DNA of 10,414 nt from Alphaproteobacteria bacterium (GTDB taxonomy: Bacteria > Pseudomonadota > Alphaproteobacteria > Micropepsales > Micropepsaceae). This document shows, one piece after another, positions 1-6,939 of this stretch. Made by a program: the position numbers and the translations under genes. Below the pieces are notes generated by a model. It was not told the DNA's origin. It saw only the letters and a program-made list of their open reading frames with translations, and ran no database searches. Numbering within the stretch: position 1 is the first letter of the stretch; each line of letters opens with the position of its first letter. The stretch is from assembly GCA_017307315.1 (NCBI GenBank), contig JAFKFF010000296.1:1-10414 (forward strand). The letters run 5' to 3'.

Positions 1-2
1 GA

Positions 3-143
3 ACGCCGGACGTGTTCGTTCATATGGAAACCTTGAGGCGCTGCGAGCTCGCCGAGCTGCGTGAAGGCCAGCGGGTCCGCGTCCGGACGGGAAAAGGCCC
101 CAAGGGCGAGATGGCGGCGGACGTTCTTCTGCTGGCGGGCTGA
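3..143 (+). CDS. Cold-shock-domain protein, C-terminal fragment (5' end outside window)
   Basis: The reading frame open from the window edge gives the last 46 residues of a cold-shock (CspA-like) domain. The RNP-2 type motif DVFVH is followed by a helix-turn and the strand EGQRVRVRTGKGPKGEMAAD, then a stop. Cold-shock domains are five-stranded OB folds that bind single-stranded RNA or DNA and act as RNA chaperones in the cytoplasm. The closing GKGPKGEMAAD pattern resembles the second domain of the two-domain cold-shock proteins common in alphaproteobacteria, but the first domain lies outside the window, so this cannot be verified. The next gene on the same strand starts 62 bp downstream. Family assignment is firm; the domain count is inference. 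Confidence 0.85.
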   Translation, partial: TPDVFVHMETLRRCELAELREGQRVRVRTGKGPKGEMAADVLLLAG

Positions 144-177
144 ACAAGCCGATACCGGCCGATCCCCCGAAGCGCTA

Positions 178-198
178 GGGTATCCCAAACGGGATCCC
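178..198 (+). terminator. Hairpin between the cold-shock gene and the next gene
   Basis: GGG-(T)-ATCCC, loop AAAC, then GGGATCCC forms an 8-bp stem with one bulged T. It lies 35 bp after the cold-shock stop codon and ends 7 bp before the ATG at 206. There is no T tract after it, so it is not a standard intrinsic terminator. It could be a processing or partial termination element, or it could shield the start of the next gene. Confidence 0.35.
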
Positions 199-205
199 CC
201 GGGAC

Positions 206-604
206 ATGGCTGGCAGCGACCTCGCGGCACCCCTGCTGTACACCGATGGCCGCAACCGGCGGTCGCGTTGGCGCTTTGTCTTGCCGGCCGCGGTTTGCGT
301 CACGGCGCTGTTTCTTCTGTTCGGCAATCGGCAAGTGGGACGTTCGGGGGACATCGAGGTCCGCGCCTGCCTGGAGCCGGTCTATTCCGGCCTGTTCGGC
401 GCCGGGGTCGGCGCCATGGAACGGTGCCTGGCGAACCGCGCCCGGCTCTTCGGCCCCGATAACGAACGCTGGCTTCGCTATGTCCGCCATCTCGAGGCCG
501 CCTGCCCCATCAGCGTGGGCATGCAGGGCCAGGCGATCTGCGAGTTCAATGTCAAAGCCAAGGAGGATCGGGCCGGCAAGGGCTGGCGGTCCGTGGACTA
601 TTGA
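206..604 (+). CDS. Small membrane-anchored protein of unknown function
   Basis: This 132-residue protein matches no family I recognise. Residues 1-22 are polar and rich in Arg at the end (RNRRSR). Residues 23-40 form one hydrophobic transmembrane helix (RFVLPAAVCVTALFLLFG), and the remaining 90 or so residues are soluble. The positive-inside rule suggests N-terminus in the cytoplasm and C-terminal domain in the periplasm. That domain has four cysteines (in RACLEP, ERCLAN, AACPIS and AICEFN), enough for two disulfides. Third codon positions are strongly G/C, as in neighbouring genes, which supports coding; the competing frames give unnatural Arg/Pro/Ser-rich proteins. The ribosome-binding site is weak, because GGGA sits almost against the ATG. 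The 3' end overlaps the convergent MFS gene by 7 bp. Confidence 0.6.
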   Translation: MAGSDLAAPLLYTDGRNRRSRWRFVLPAAVCVTALFLLFGNRQVGRSGDIEVRACLEPVYSGLFGAGVGAMERCLANRARLFGPDNERWLRYVRHLEAACPISVGMQGQAICEFNVKAKEDRAGKGWRSVDY

Positions 605-1884
605 AGGATTGCCGAGCGGGCGGTCTTGCGCAAAGGAAAGAGCAGCGTTGCCGCCAGCAACGACGCCAGGAGCGCGAAGAACGCCAGGAAGGCGACGTGA
701 TAGCCCCCGAAGATATCGTAGAGCGTCCCGATGATCCGTGTCGCCGCGATCGCTGAACCGGCCACGAATGTATAGGTCCAGCCCATCACCGCGCCGAACT
801 TGTCCGCACCGAAGCTGGCGGCGATCAGCCCCGCCGTGGTCGGCAGCGCGCAACCGAGCGCGATCCCGCCCAGGCAAGCGCTGGCGAACAAGGCCTCGTA
901 GCTGGCAAAAAGACTCAAGGTGAGCCAGGCCAGAGTCATGAACAAGGCCGCCACGATCAGCAGGAACCGCTGATTGATGTGATCGGCAAGAATGCCTGCC
1001 CCGACTTTGGTGATTGCGGCCGCAATCGAGAAGGCGGAAATCAGGACAGCGGCGGAGGCCGGCGTCACCCGCAGCGAAATCGCATAAGGCACCAGGGTCA
1101 CGACCAGGGCCTGGGCGGTGCCGGAGGTCATCGCCAGAACCATGCTGGGAATCCAGAAGGCCCGCTTGGTGAGAAAATCCCGCCAGAGGAAGGGCCGCGA
1201 TGCGTCCTTGGATGACGCCGCGCGCGAGGCCGCCGCTTCCTTGCGGCCCCGGTTTTCCGCATGCTCGTCCAGCCCCATGGAGCCTGGATTGTCGCGCAGG
1301 ACCAGAACCGCCAGCACGATGATGATGGCCGCTATCGCGATGGCCTCATAGGTCAGCGCCAGGCGCCAGCCATGCTCCTGAATGGCGCGACTTAGGAGCG
1401 GCACGACCACAAAGCCGCCGCCGGAGGTTGCCACCGCCGCGATTCCAAGCGCTAAACCCCGACGATGATAGAACCAGCGCGAGGCCAATAGCGCCGTATT
1501 CAGAGGCCCCAGCCCCATGAAGCCAATCGCGCCGGGCAAGAGAAGCATGGCTGCCATCAACCAAAGCGATTGCGAAGCGGCGACGACCAGGAAAGCTCCA
1601 CTGAAGATCAGGGCGCAAAGCGTCACCACCAGCCGGATGGGATAACGATCCAGGAATTTTCCCACGAATGGCGAAACCAGCGCGGCGCCAAGGAAAAGGA
1701 TCAAGACCGGGCTGGAGGCGTCGGCGCGGGAAAGATGGAATTCCGCTTGAAGCGGCAACACGAACAGGCCGGCGGCGTAGCTGGTGGCGCCCTGCACCAG
1801 CATCTCGGAAACTGCGGACGCCGCAAGAACCAGCCAGCCATAATAAAAGGGGACAATAGATGCTTGCGCGGTGGAATTCTTCAT
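598..1884 (-). CDS. MFS transporter, monocarboxylate/oxalate-formate antiporter-like
   Basis: This 428-residue inner-membrane protein has about 12 hydrophobic helices split into two six-helix halves by a polar, charged loop at about residues 203-238, as in the major facilitator superfamily. The loop after helix 2 carries the MFS signature in the form GKFLDRYPIR (residues 75-84). The segment ASRWFYHRRGLALGIA (about 134-149) and the GGG-containing helix after it resemble the MCT/OxlT-type MFS proteins that move small carboxylates; substrate prediction from this is weak. Length is normal for the family. The start ATG is preceded by an AGGCGGG-like ribosome-binding site. The gene lies 103 bp downstream of the PAS gene on the same strand, with a hairpin between them, so co-transcription is possible but not assured. 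Confidence 0.88.
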   Translation of the reverse strand: MKNSTAQASIVPFYYGWLVLAASAVSEMLVQGATSYAAGLFVLPLQAEFHLSRADASSPVLILFLGAALVSPFVGKFLDRYPIRLVVTLCALIFSGAFLVVAASQSLWLMAAMLLLPGAIGFMGLGPLNTALLASRWFYHRRGLALGIAAVATSGGGFVVVPLLSRAIQEHGWRLALTYEAIAIAAIIIVLAVLVLRDNPGSMGLDEHAENRGRKEAAASRAASSKDASRPFLWRDFLTKRAFWIPSMVLAMTSGTAQALVVTLVPYAISLRVTPASAAVLISAFSIAAAITKVGAGILADHINQRFLLIVAALFMTLAWLTLSLFASYEALFASACLGGIALGCALPTTAGLIAASFGADKFGAVMGWTYTFVAGSAIAATRIIGTLYDIFGGYHVAFLAFFALLASLLAATLLFPLRKTARSAILQ

Positions 1885-1965
1885 CGCGAGCCCGCCTGCT
1901 CCATGACGCGGCGTGCGCCGCCCTGCCCCGAATCCTTATGCCATGGGATGACAGGCAATGAAATA

Positions 1966-1986
1966 GGCGGCGGCGAAAGCGCCGCC
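1966..1986 (-). terminator. GC-rich hairpin just after the PAS gene
   Basis: Read on the minus strand, GGCGGCGC, loop TTTC, then GCCGCCGCC (one bulged C) forms a strong stem that begins 1 bp after the PAS stop codon. The following bases are TATTTCATT, only a weak T tract. It is a likely terminator or attenuator between the PAS gene and the MFS gene. The weak tract means some read-through is plausible. Confidence 0.5.
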
Positions 1987-1987
1987 G

Positions 1988-2560
1988 TCAGAGGAGACCG
2001 CCGGGGAGCGACGCCATCTGGTTCTCCCAGATATCCTCGGTCTCCGACCGGCGCGGCGTGTAGCGGCATTGGCCCAGGATGAAGCTCGGCTTGCCATTGT
2101 CATTGGCGAGCGGCACGTAGAGATTTTCCGCATCGAGATATTCGCGGCCCTTGATATGCACGCGACCCAGAAAGCGCAGCGGCTGCTCGCTCGCCAACAT
2201 CAGGTCACAGCATTCCTTCCACCGCGGCAGATGTTCTGGTGGAATACTCTCTTCAAAAGTCTTGCCTGTATGCTCCCCTAGCACATTGACCAGCCCTGTA
2301 CCGACCAAGCGCCAGCGGTAAACGGGGGGATTTTCGGAGATGCGCTCAAAAATCAGCACATTGCGCAGAATATCTTTCAGATCGCGCGGCGTGATATCGG
2401 AACGGGACGGCATCTTGCGATCTCCTGCCTTGGTGCGCCACAGCGTGAGAAGATGCTCGTAGCCGGGGTCGATGAACGCCAATGTCGGGTCGCAGAAATG
2501 GTGCCAGTTCTCCTGAACGGCCTTCCGGTTGAGAGCTCTGGCTGCTGCGATGACATCCAT
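1988..2560 (-). CDS. PAS-domain protein (PAS_5 type)
   Basis: This 190-residue soluble protein resembles the single-domain PAS_5 (formerly DUF1457) proteins of alphaproteobacteria. Characteristic parts are the lead-in HLLTLWRTKAGDRKMPSRSDI (about 36-56), the DPRDL-like helix TPRDLKDILRNVLIFE (57-72), the core strand PPVYRWRLVGTGLV (78-91), GEHTGKTFEE (95-104) and a closing pair of strands ending at about residue 165. PAS folds sense small ligands, redox state or partners. There is no kinase, cyclase or DNA-binding output domain, so any signal must pass to another protein. The start chosen is the first ATG of the frame; its ribosome-binding site (GAGG one base upstream) is poorly spaced, so the true start is uncertain. 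The gene diverges from the GNAT-like gene across a repeat-bearing intergenic region. Confidence 0.8.
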   Translation of the reverse strand: MDVIAAARALNRKAVQENWHHFCDPTLAFIDPGYEHLLTLWRTKAGDRKMPSRSDITPRDLKDILRNVLIFERISENPPVYRWRLVGTGLVNVLGEHTGKTFEESIPPEHLPRWKECCDLMLASEQPLRFLGRVHIKGREYLDAENLYVPLANDNGKPSFILGQCRYTPRRSETEDIWENQMASLPGGLL

Positions 2561-2648
2561 GCCTCAATTTTTGATCCAAAACTTAAATTGGCGGTAAACC
2601 CAACAGGCATGGGTGTAGTTCGCTTCGCGTAAAAAGATCGCAAACGGC

Positions 2649-2661
2649 GCGTGCGGCACGC
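2649..2661. repeat. Short inverted repeat, possible operator half
   Basis: GCGTGC-G-GCACGC is a perfect 6-bp palindrome around one central base. It lies in the divergent region and shares its last 3 bases with the longer inverted repeat that follows. Short symmetric sites between divergent genes are often operators. GC richness makes chance palindromes common, so confidence is limited. Confidence 0.35.
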
Positions 2662-2681
2662 CGGCCACTCGACGGCCGGCG
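2659..2681. repeat. Inverted repeat, 8-bp arms with 7-base centre
   Basis: The arms CGCCGGCC and GGCCGGCG are perfect complements around ACTCGAC. The element is about 100 bp from the PAS start and 160 bp from the GNAT start. No T tract follows on either strand, so it is not a typical terminator. It could be a regulator binding site or an mRNA hairpin in the 5' leader of the GNAT-like gene. Confidence 0.4.
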
Positions 2682-2802
2682 CCGACTTAAGACGTCACCC
2701 CAGGGTTCCCGATCCGGCATGGCCGCCGAAGTTTTCCGCGGCTTCCGTTGTCCAATTAACTTGTCTGGCGGTTTGGTGTTTATCTCCGCAACCGGAGGAT
2801 TT

Positions 2803-2838
2803 ATGGTTTACGGTACGTTTACCAACCATGGCGGGTAA
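2803..2838 (+). CDS. Possible 11-residue leader peptide before the GNAT-like gene
   Basis: The best ribosome-binding site in the region, GGAGG at 2794-2798, sits 4 bases before the ATG at 2803. That ATG is not in the frame of the large gene. It opens a short frame, MVYGTFTNHGG, ending in TAA at 2836-2838, one base before the ATG at 2840 used here for the GNAT-like gene. Stop and start this close permit translational coupling. It may be a chance frame, as such short ORFs are common. The unusual part is that the strong site serves this frame and not the main one. Confidence 0.3.
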   Translation: MVYGTFTNHGG

Positions 2839-2839
2839 C

Positions 2840-4120
2840 ATGTCACTGCCGCAAAGAGATATCGCCGGGGAAGATGTCGTCTCCGCCCCGCGCTATGGAA
2901 AACACAAGCTAGACGAATTGGACTCCAGCCGAGTCGCCCGACATTTGGTGATGTTCGATCCAGACGAAGCCGAGATCGGGCGTTTGATGGAGGAAGCCCG
3001 CTCAAGCATTCCAGGTCTGGGCAAGACGGAAACCATCCAGAAAGTTCTGCGCCATCGGCACGGCCACATGTACGCCGTGGCGCGCCGATCCCGCTTCAAC
3101 CCCGCCGCGCCCCAAGGCGAAGGCTTCATCATGGTCCTTCTTCTCAACGAGATCGGCGTGATGCAGCTGGCTCTGGGCACCATCAACGGTCCAGACCCCG
3201 ATTTTCGTTTGCTGGCCAAGCCGCATGAGCGCCCTGCCGGCATTTATATGTGGTGCGTTTTCGCACCCGGTCCGCTTGCAGCGGGCATGGCGTTGTTCAT
3301 GGACAAGATGTCGGTCCCGCGCTTTGAAGGTATCGATCTCTATTCACGCCCAAATACCGAACTCGGGCGGCGCTTCAACCAGGTCCTCGGCTTTGCGCCT
3401 GCTGCCAGCGTGGGGCCGATAACGGCTCCGAATGTATGGCTGTTCCCCCGCAAACCCGTTCCGCCGCCTTACGATACTTACATGCCGGGCGCGCAACCCC
3501 ACGAGATCGGGATCACGGTGGCGCGGACTTTCGAAGACCTGATGCGCGTCGCCGCGATCCGCAACGTGGTCTATATGGGCGAACAGGAATGCCCCTATTT
3601 CGAGGAATATGACGGCAACGACCTGTCGGCGACGCATCTGCTGGCCTATATGGGCGACGAGCCCATCGGCTGCTTGCGCCTGCGCTTCTTCGCCGATTTC
3701 GCCAAGCTGGAGCGGCTGGCCATCCGCAAGGAATTCCGCAAATCGCGCGCCGCGTTCCAGCTGGTGCGGGCGGCCTTCAAATTCTGCCAGAAGAAGGGTT
3801 ATGGGCGCATCTATGCCCATTCCCAGACCCGGCTGGTCGATTTCTGGAAACGCTTCGGCTTCCATGTGCTGGAAGGCGGCAAGAACTTCGTCTTCTCGGA
3901 CTTCGATTATGTCGAAGTCGTCGCCGATCTGGAGCGCGACACCGACGCGGTGACGATCGGCGACGATCCCTACCGCATCATCCGCCCGGAAGGCCGCTGG
4001 CACCTGACCGGCGTCCTGGAGCAATCGACCTTTGGCGCGGCGGCCAAGGCCGAAGAAGACACGTTGCGGCAGGCGGCCGATCCGGGCCTGCAGGCTTTTC
4101 CCAAACCGGAAGTGGCCTGA
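2840..4120 (+). CDS. GNAT-family acetyltransferase-like protein with a second, N-terminal GNAT-like region
   Basis: From the ATG at 2840 this is a 426-residue soluble protein; an in-frame ATG at 2828 would add four residues. Residues about 226-365 form a GNAT fold: strand THLLAYMGDEPIGCLRLRFF (265-284), strand LERLAIRKEF (290-299), the acetyl-CoA loop and helix (300-318), then GYGRIYAHSQTRLVDFWKRFGF (320-341). GNAT enzymes move an acetyl or acyl group from CoA to an amine. The usual R-x-x-G-x-G/A loop is FRKSRAA here, lacking the first glycine, so activity is uncertain. Residues about 75-204 also look GNAT-like: MVLLLNEIGVMQLALGTI, then IDLYSRPNTELGRRFNQVLGF, similar to motif B. A tandem GNAT origin is my inference. 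A charged tail follows from 366. The substrate is unknown. A substrate-binding protein gene starts 45 bp downstream. Confidence 0.75.
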   Translation: MSLPQRDIAGEDVVSAPRYGKHKLDELDSSRVARHLVMFDPDEAEIGRLMEEARSSIPGLGKTETIQKVLRHRHGHMYAVARRSRFNPAAPQGEGFIMVLLLNEIGVMQLALGTINGPDPDFRLLAKPHERPAGIYMWCVFAPGPLAAGMALFMDKMSVPRFEGIDLYSRPNTELGRRFNQVLGFAPAASVGPITAPNVWLFPRKPVPPPYDTYMPGAQPHEIGITVARTFEDLMRVAAIRNVVYMGEQECPYFEEYDGNDLSATHLLAYMGDEPIGCLRLRFFADFAKLERLAIRKEFRKSRAAFQLVRAAFKFCQKKGYGRIYAHSQTRLVDFWKRFGFHVLEGGKNFVFSDFDYVEVVADLERDTDAVTIGDDPYRIIRPEGRWHLTGVLEQSTFGAAAKAEEDTLRQAADPGLQAFPKPEVA

Positions 4121-4151
4121 CGGCGGGGCGGAGATTTCGGCAAGGCTTTCC

Positions 4152-4159
4152 GCTATAGA
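4152..4159 (+). promoter_or_regulatory. Possible -10 element for the substrate-binding protein gene
   Basis: GCTATAGA resembles the Caulobacter-type housekeeping -10 sequence (GCTANAWC). It ends 6 bases before the ATG at 4166, which would place transcription start at or next to the ATG and give a leaderless message. The upstream TTTCGGC at 4135-4141, spaced 10 bp, is only a partial match to TTGACGS. A similar GCTATGGT is found 31 bp before the nucleoside hydrolase start. Confidence 0.35.
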
Positions 4160-4165
4160 AACGGG

Positions 4166-5323
4166 ATGATTTTCCGATTCCTCGTCTTGGCGGCGGCGCT
4201 TTCGGTCGCGGCAAGCGCCACGGCGGCGGGTGCGCCCGCCCGGGACATCGCGATCGGGATCGAGGCGCCGTCGGCCCTCTCGCCATCGGGGGCGGCGGAA
4301 AATCTGGGCATGCGGCTGGTGATCCGCGAGGTCAACGCGGGCGGCGGCATCAACGGGCACAAGCTGACCGAGCGCAGCTATGCCCGCACCAAAACCGGCG
4401 CGGCCGGCGACGCTGAGGTGCTCGCCAATGTCGCCAAGCTGGCCGACCAGGATCGGGTCCTGCTTTTGTGGAACCATGGCGGCACCGCGTCGATGCAGAT
4501 CGCGCCTTTCGCCATGGCGCGCAAGCTGCCCTACATGTTTCCTCACACCGGGCTGCTGGACAGGGACGACGCCCGCTACGTGTTCACGTCCTTTCCCCAT
4601 TACGATGGCGAGACGCGCATGATGTACCGCTACCTCGCCCGCGACCGCGGCATGAAGCGGATCGCCATTCTCTATGACCCCAACGCTTATGGCCGCTATT
4701 TCCGCGACCGCTTGCACGATCTGGCGCAGGCGAACGGCTATGCCGTGGCGGGCGAAGAGCCGGTGAACCAGACCTTGCCTGCCGATCTGGCCGCCGAAAT
4801 GCGGCGCCTGCGCGATCAAAGGCCCGACGCCATCGTGATAGCGCTCTATCCGCCCCAGGCCAAGCGGGTGATGGAGGCCAAGGCCAAGTTGGACTGGAAA
4901 GACGTCCGCATGGTCTCCACCGGCCCGCTCACCGACGAGGAATACCTCAACGTGCCCGGCGGCTTCGCCGACGGCACCTTGGGCCTTTGCTATTATCCCG
5001 ATCCCAACCATTCGGATGTGCCGGGCGTTCTTGCCTATCGCCGCCTGATGGCGCGCTATTTTCCGGGCGAGAAGCTCAACCGCTATTCTCTCTACGGCTA
5101 TGCCTTCGGGCAAATGGTGATGGAGGGCCTGCGCCGCGCCGGCCCCAATCCCACCCGCGAATCCTTCATCGATGCGATGGAAACCATCAAGGATTGGGAC
5201 TCCGGCGGCATTCTTCCGCCGGTGAGTTTTTCCAAGACGGATCATCATGCCCAGCGGGCGGGCTTTGTCTGCGAATTGCGCGGCGGCCGCTTCGCGCCCT
5301 TGAGCGGCTGGATCACGCCTTGA
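4166..5323 (+). CDS. Periplasmic substrate-binding protein, Leu/Ile/Val-binding type (ABC importer component)
   Basis: This 385-residue protein fits the Peripla_BP_6 (LivJ/LivK-like) family. Residues 1-23 are a signal peptide (hydrophobic core FLVLAAALSVAASATA) with likely cleavage after ATAAGA. The mature part opens with RDIAIGIEAPSALSPSG and has the family landmark NAGGGINGHKLTERSY (57-72). A second landmark is WNHGGTASMQIAPFAMARKLPY (102-123), matching the ligand-contact region at the lobe-1 pocket. RIAILYDPNAYG (165-176) begins lobe 2. Length is normal. Such proteins bind amino acids, amides, urea or aromatic acids in the periplasm for an ABC permease; the ligand cannot be read from sequence. 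No permease or ATPase gene is in the window, so it is an orphan here. No good ribosome-binding site precedes the ATG. Confidence 0.85.
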   Translation: MIFRFLVLAAALSVAASATAAGAPARDIAIGIEAPSALSPSGAAENLGMRLVIREVNAGGGINGHKLTERSYARTKTGAAGDAEVLANVAKLADQDRVLLLWNHGGTASMQIAPFAMARKLPYMFPHTGLLDRDDARYVFTSFPHYDGETRMMYRYLARDRGMKRIAILYDPNAYGRYFRDRLHDLAQANGYAVAGEEPVNQTLPADLAAEMRRLRDQRPDAIVIALYPPQAKRVMEAKAKLDWKDVRMVSTGPLTDEEYLNVPGGFADGTLGLCYYPDPNHSDVPGVLAYRRLMARYFPGEKLNRYSLYGYAFGQMVMEGLRRAGPNPTRESFIDAMETIKDWDSGGILPPVSFSKTDHHAQRAGFVCELRGGRFAPLSGWITP

Positions 5324-5325
5324 CG

Positions 5326-5341
5326 GTGCGCGTCACCGCAC
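5326..5341. terminator. Small hairpin at the convergent junction
   Basis: GTGCG, six bases, CGCAC forms a 5-bp stem covering the 9-bp gap between the stop codons of the binding-protein gene and the sugar transferase gene. No T tract flanks it on either side. It could help stop convergent transcription, but it is short and may be chance. Confidence 0.25.
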
Positions 5342-6676
5342 GCCGGAACCGGGCCACAGCACCACGCGCAAGGTCTGCATCACGATCCGGATATCGAAGA
5401 ACAGGCTGTAATTCTTCACGTAATAGAGATCGTAGCTGAGCTTGGAGCGCGCGTCGTCCAGCGACGCGCCATAGGGATAGTTGATCTGGGCCCAACCGGT
5501 GAGACCTGCCTTCACCGCGTGGCGCTCGTGATAGAGCGGCAGCATCCTGGCAAGATCGGCGATGAATTCCGGCCGTTCCGGCCGTGGCCCCACCAGCGAC
5601 ATGTCGCCCCACAACACGTTGAGAAGCTGGGGCACTTCGTCGAGCCGGCTGCGGCGCAGGAATTCCCCCACCGGCGTGATGCGGCTGTCCTTGGCGGCGG
5701 CCCAGACCGCGCCACCGGATTCCGCATTGACGCGCATGGTGCGCAATTTGAGAATCCGGAAGCTGCGACCGCGCTGCGTCACCCGTTCCTGGCGGTAAAA
5801 GACCGGGCCGCGATCGCCCAGCCACACCGCCGCCATCGCCGCCAGAAGGAAAGGCGAAACCGGGACGAGAATGATGAGGCTTCCCGCAATATCGAACAGC
5901 CGCTTGAAAAGAGCGGTAAGCCGGCCGGTGCGGAAACCGTCGGAATAGAGCATCCAGGCGAGGTCGAGACGCTTGATGTCGATGCGGCAGACTTCCTTCT
6001 CCAGGAAGCTGGAATATTCGGAAACCGGGTAGCCCGCGGCGCGGCAGGTGATGAGGGATTCCAGCGCCATGCCCCGCCGCTCGTCCGGCGCCACCACGAT
6101 TTCATCGGTCCGGCTTTGCCCGGCGATGGTCAGAAGATTGTCCGACATGCCGAGGATGCGATTGTCCTTCAGCCGCGGATCGATCTCGCCGAAGCCCGGT
6201 TCATGCAGGAAGGTCAACTCATACTGCCAGAAGCGGCCCTGGGTACGCAAAATCCACACCAGGTCCCACGCCCGCTTTCCGGCGCCGATGATCAGAAGCC
6301 GGGTCCGGAACAGGGCATGGCGGCGAAGCGAGCGGAACAGCAGCCGCGCCATCACGGCGCATAGGGTGAAGCAGACGAGCGCGGCGAAACTGAGCGTGAA
6401 GGAAAAAGCCTGCCCCAGCACGATAGTGGCGAAACTTGCCGCGGCATTGGCGATCACGATGATGACCGGGACCCGCTCCAGGGCCTTGGAGATATCGGCA
6501 ATGCTGTCGCGCCGGTAAGATCCCAACGCGTAGAGACAGAGCAAAGTGACGGCCGGAAAAACGATCAGCGCGATCCCGTTCGCGGACCGGTCGAATCCAC
6601 CCAGCCAAAGCGCCGCCGGCCAGCCAACCGCGGCGATCACAAAATCGATGCAGAACAAGGCCCAGGCCGGCGTCAT
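5333..6676 (-). CDS. Membrane sugar-1-phosphate transferase for exopolysaccharide (XrtA/PEP-CTERM-associated type)
   Basis: This 447-residue enzyme would move a sugar-1-phosphate from a nucleotide sugar to undecaprenyl phosphate, starting a polysaccharide repeat unit. The N-terminus has about four transmembrane helices (residues 3-115), then a CoA-binding-like region starting RTRLLIIGAGKRA (125-137). A C-terminal bacterial sugar transferase domain (about 255-445) follows, with a re-entrant helix (about 264-285), KLRTM (310-314), catalytic Asp-Glu at 346-347 in RSRLDEVPQL, SLVGPRPE (360-367) and GLTGWAQIN (391-399). The link segment CRAAGYPVSEYSSFLEKE resembles the TIGR03013 group tied to exosortase XrtA systems; no exosortase is in the window. 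The open frame extends 33 residues upstream of this ATG, but that part is Arg-rich and non-natural, while helix 1 begins right at the chosen start. Confidence 0.87.
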   Translation of the reverse strand: MTPAWALFCIDFVIAAVGWPAALWLGGFDRSANGIALIVFPAVTLLCLYALGSYRRDSIADISKALERVPVIIVIANAAASFATIVLGQAFSFTLSFAALVCFTLCAVMARLLFRSLRRHALFRTRLLIIGAGKRAWDLVWILRTQGRFWQYELTFLHEPGFGEIDPRLKDNRILGMSDNLLTIAGQSRTDEIVVAPDERRGMALESLITCRAAGYPVSEYSSFLEKEVCRIDIKRLDLAWMLYSDGFRTGRLTALFKRLFDIAGSLIILVPVSPFLLAAMAAVWLGDRGPVFYRQERVTQRGRSFRILKLRTMRVNAESGGAVWAAAKDSRITPVGEFLRRSRLDEVPQLLNVLWGDMSLVGPRPERPEFIADLARMLPLYHERHAVKAGLTGWAQINYPYGASLDDARSKLSYDLYYVKNYSLFFDIRIVMQTLRVVLWPGSGVR

Positions 6677-6939
6677 CCGATCACTTCTCGCGCATTCTCC
6701 CGGACCGACGCCCGTCTCGCGGATCGCGGCAAGGTGCCTTGCGACTTGGAATCGGGAACGCGCCGTCCGCGGCAACCGCCGCCGAGAGTGGCGAAGCGCG
6801 GTAAATTCCGGGTAAAGGCGCTATGGTTTTCCTTGGGGCGCGGGCGCGCTTCCGGGGCGCCGCACGCCTTTCAGGGCATTCCTATCCGGGCACGCGAACC
6901 GGATGGCCGGCTTTGCGGCCGTCCTGGAACGCGGCGGCC

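Larger units (their letters stand above)
2561..2839. other. Divergent intergenic region, PAS gene / GNAT-like gene
   Basis: These 279 bp must hold the promoters of both divergent genes. They contain an AT-rich patch next to the PAS start (about 2565-2600), two overlapping inverted repeats near 2649-2681, and a GGAGG-led mini-ORF against the GNAT start. The GNAT reading frame stays open back to an ATG at 2651. The residues encoded before 2828 look non-natural and span the repeats, so I treat this stretch as untranslated in that frame. No convincing -35/-10 pair was found on either strand. Confidence 0.6.

Noticed and set aside
1885..1965. Possible TTGCCT / CATAAG promoter before the MFS gene
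   Set aside because: The match to either the E. coli or the Caulobacter consensus is too poor in both spacing and sequence.
2651..2839. Upstream start that would extend the GNAT-like protein by 63 residues
   Set aside because: The extra residues show no domain character and cross the inverted repeats and the GGAGG site. The ATG at 2840 or 2828 is more likely.
3344..5248. 634-codon open frame on the minus strand, antisense to the GNAT-like and binding-protein genes
   Set aside because: It covers two well-supported genes in mirror phase. Its protein is His/Gly/Ala/Arg-rich with no recognisable domain, as expected for a GC-rich antisense shadow.
6677..6939. Gap between the sugar transferase and TPR genes
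   Set aside because: No credible gene was found. There is a small GGCCG/CGGCC hairpin at about 6905-6920 and a GGCCT-TAAG-AGGCC hairpin over the TPR stop, but neither has a T tract, so no terminator is called.
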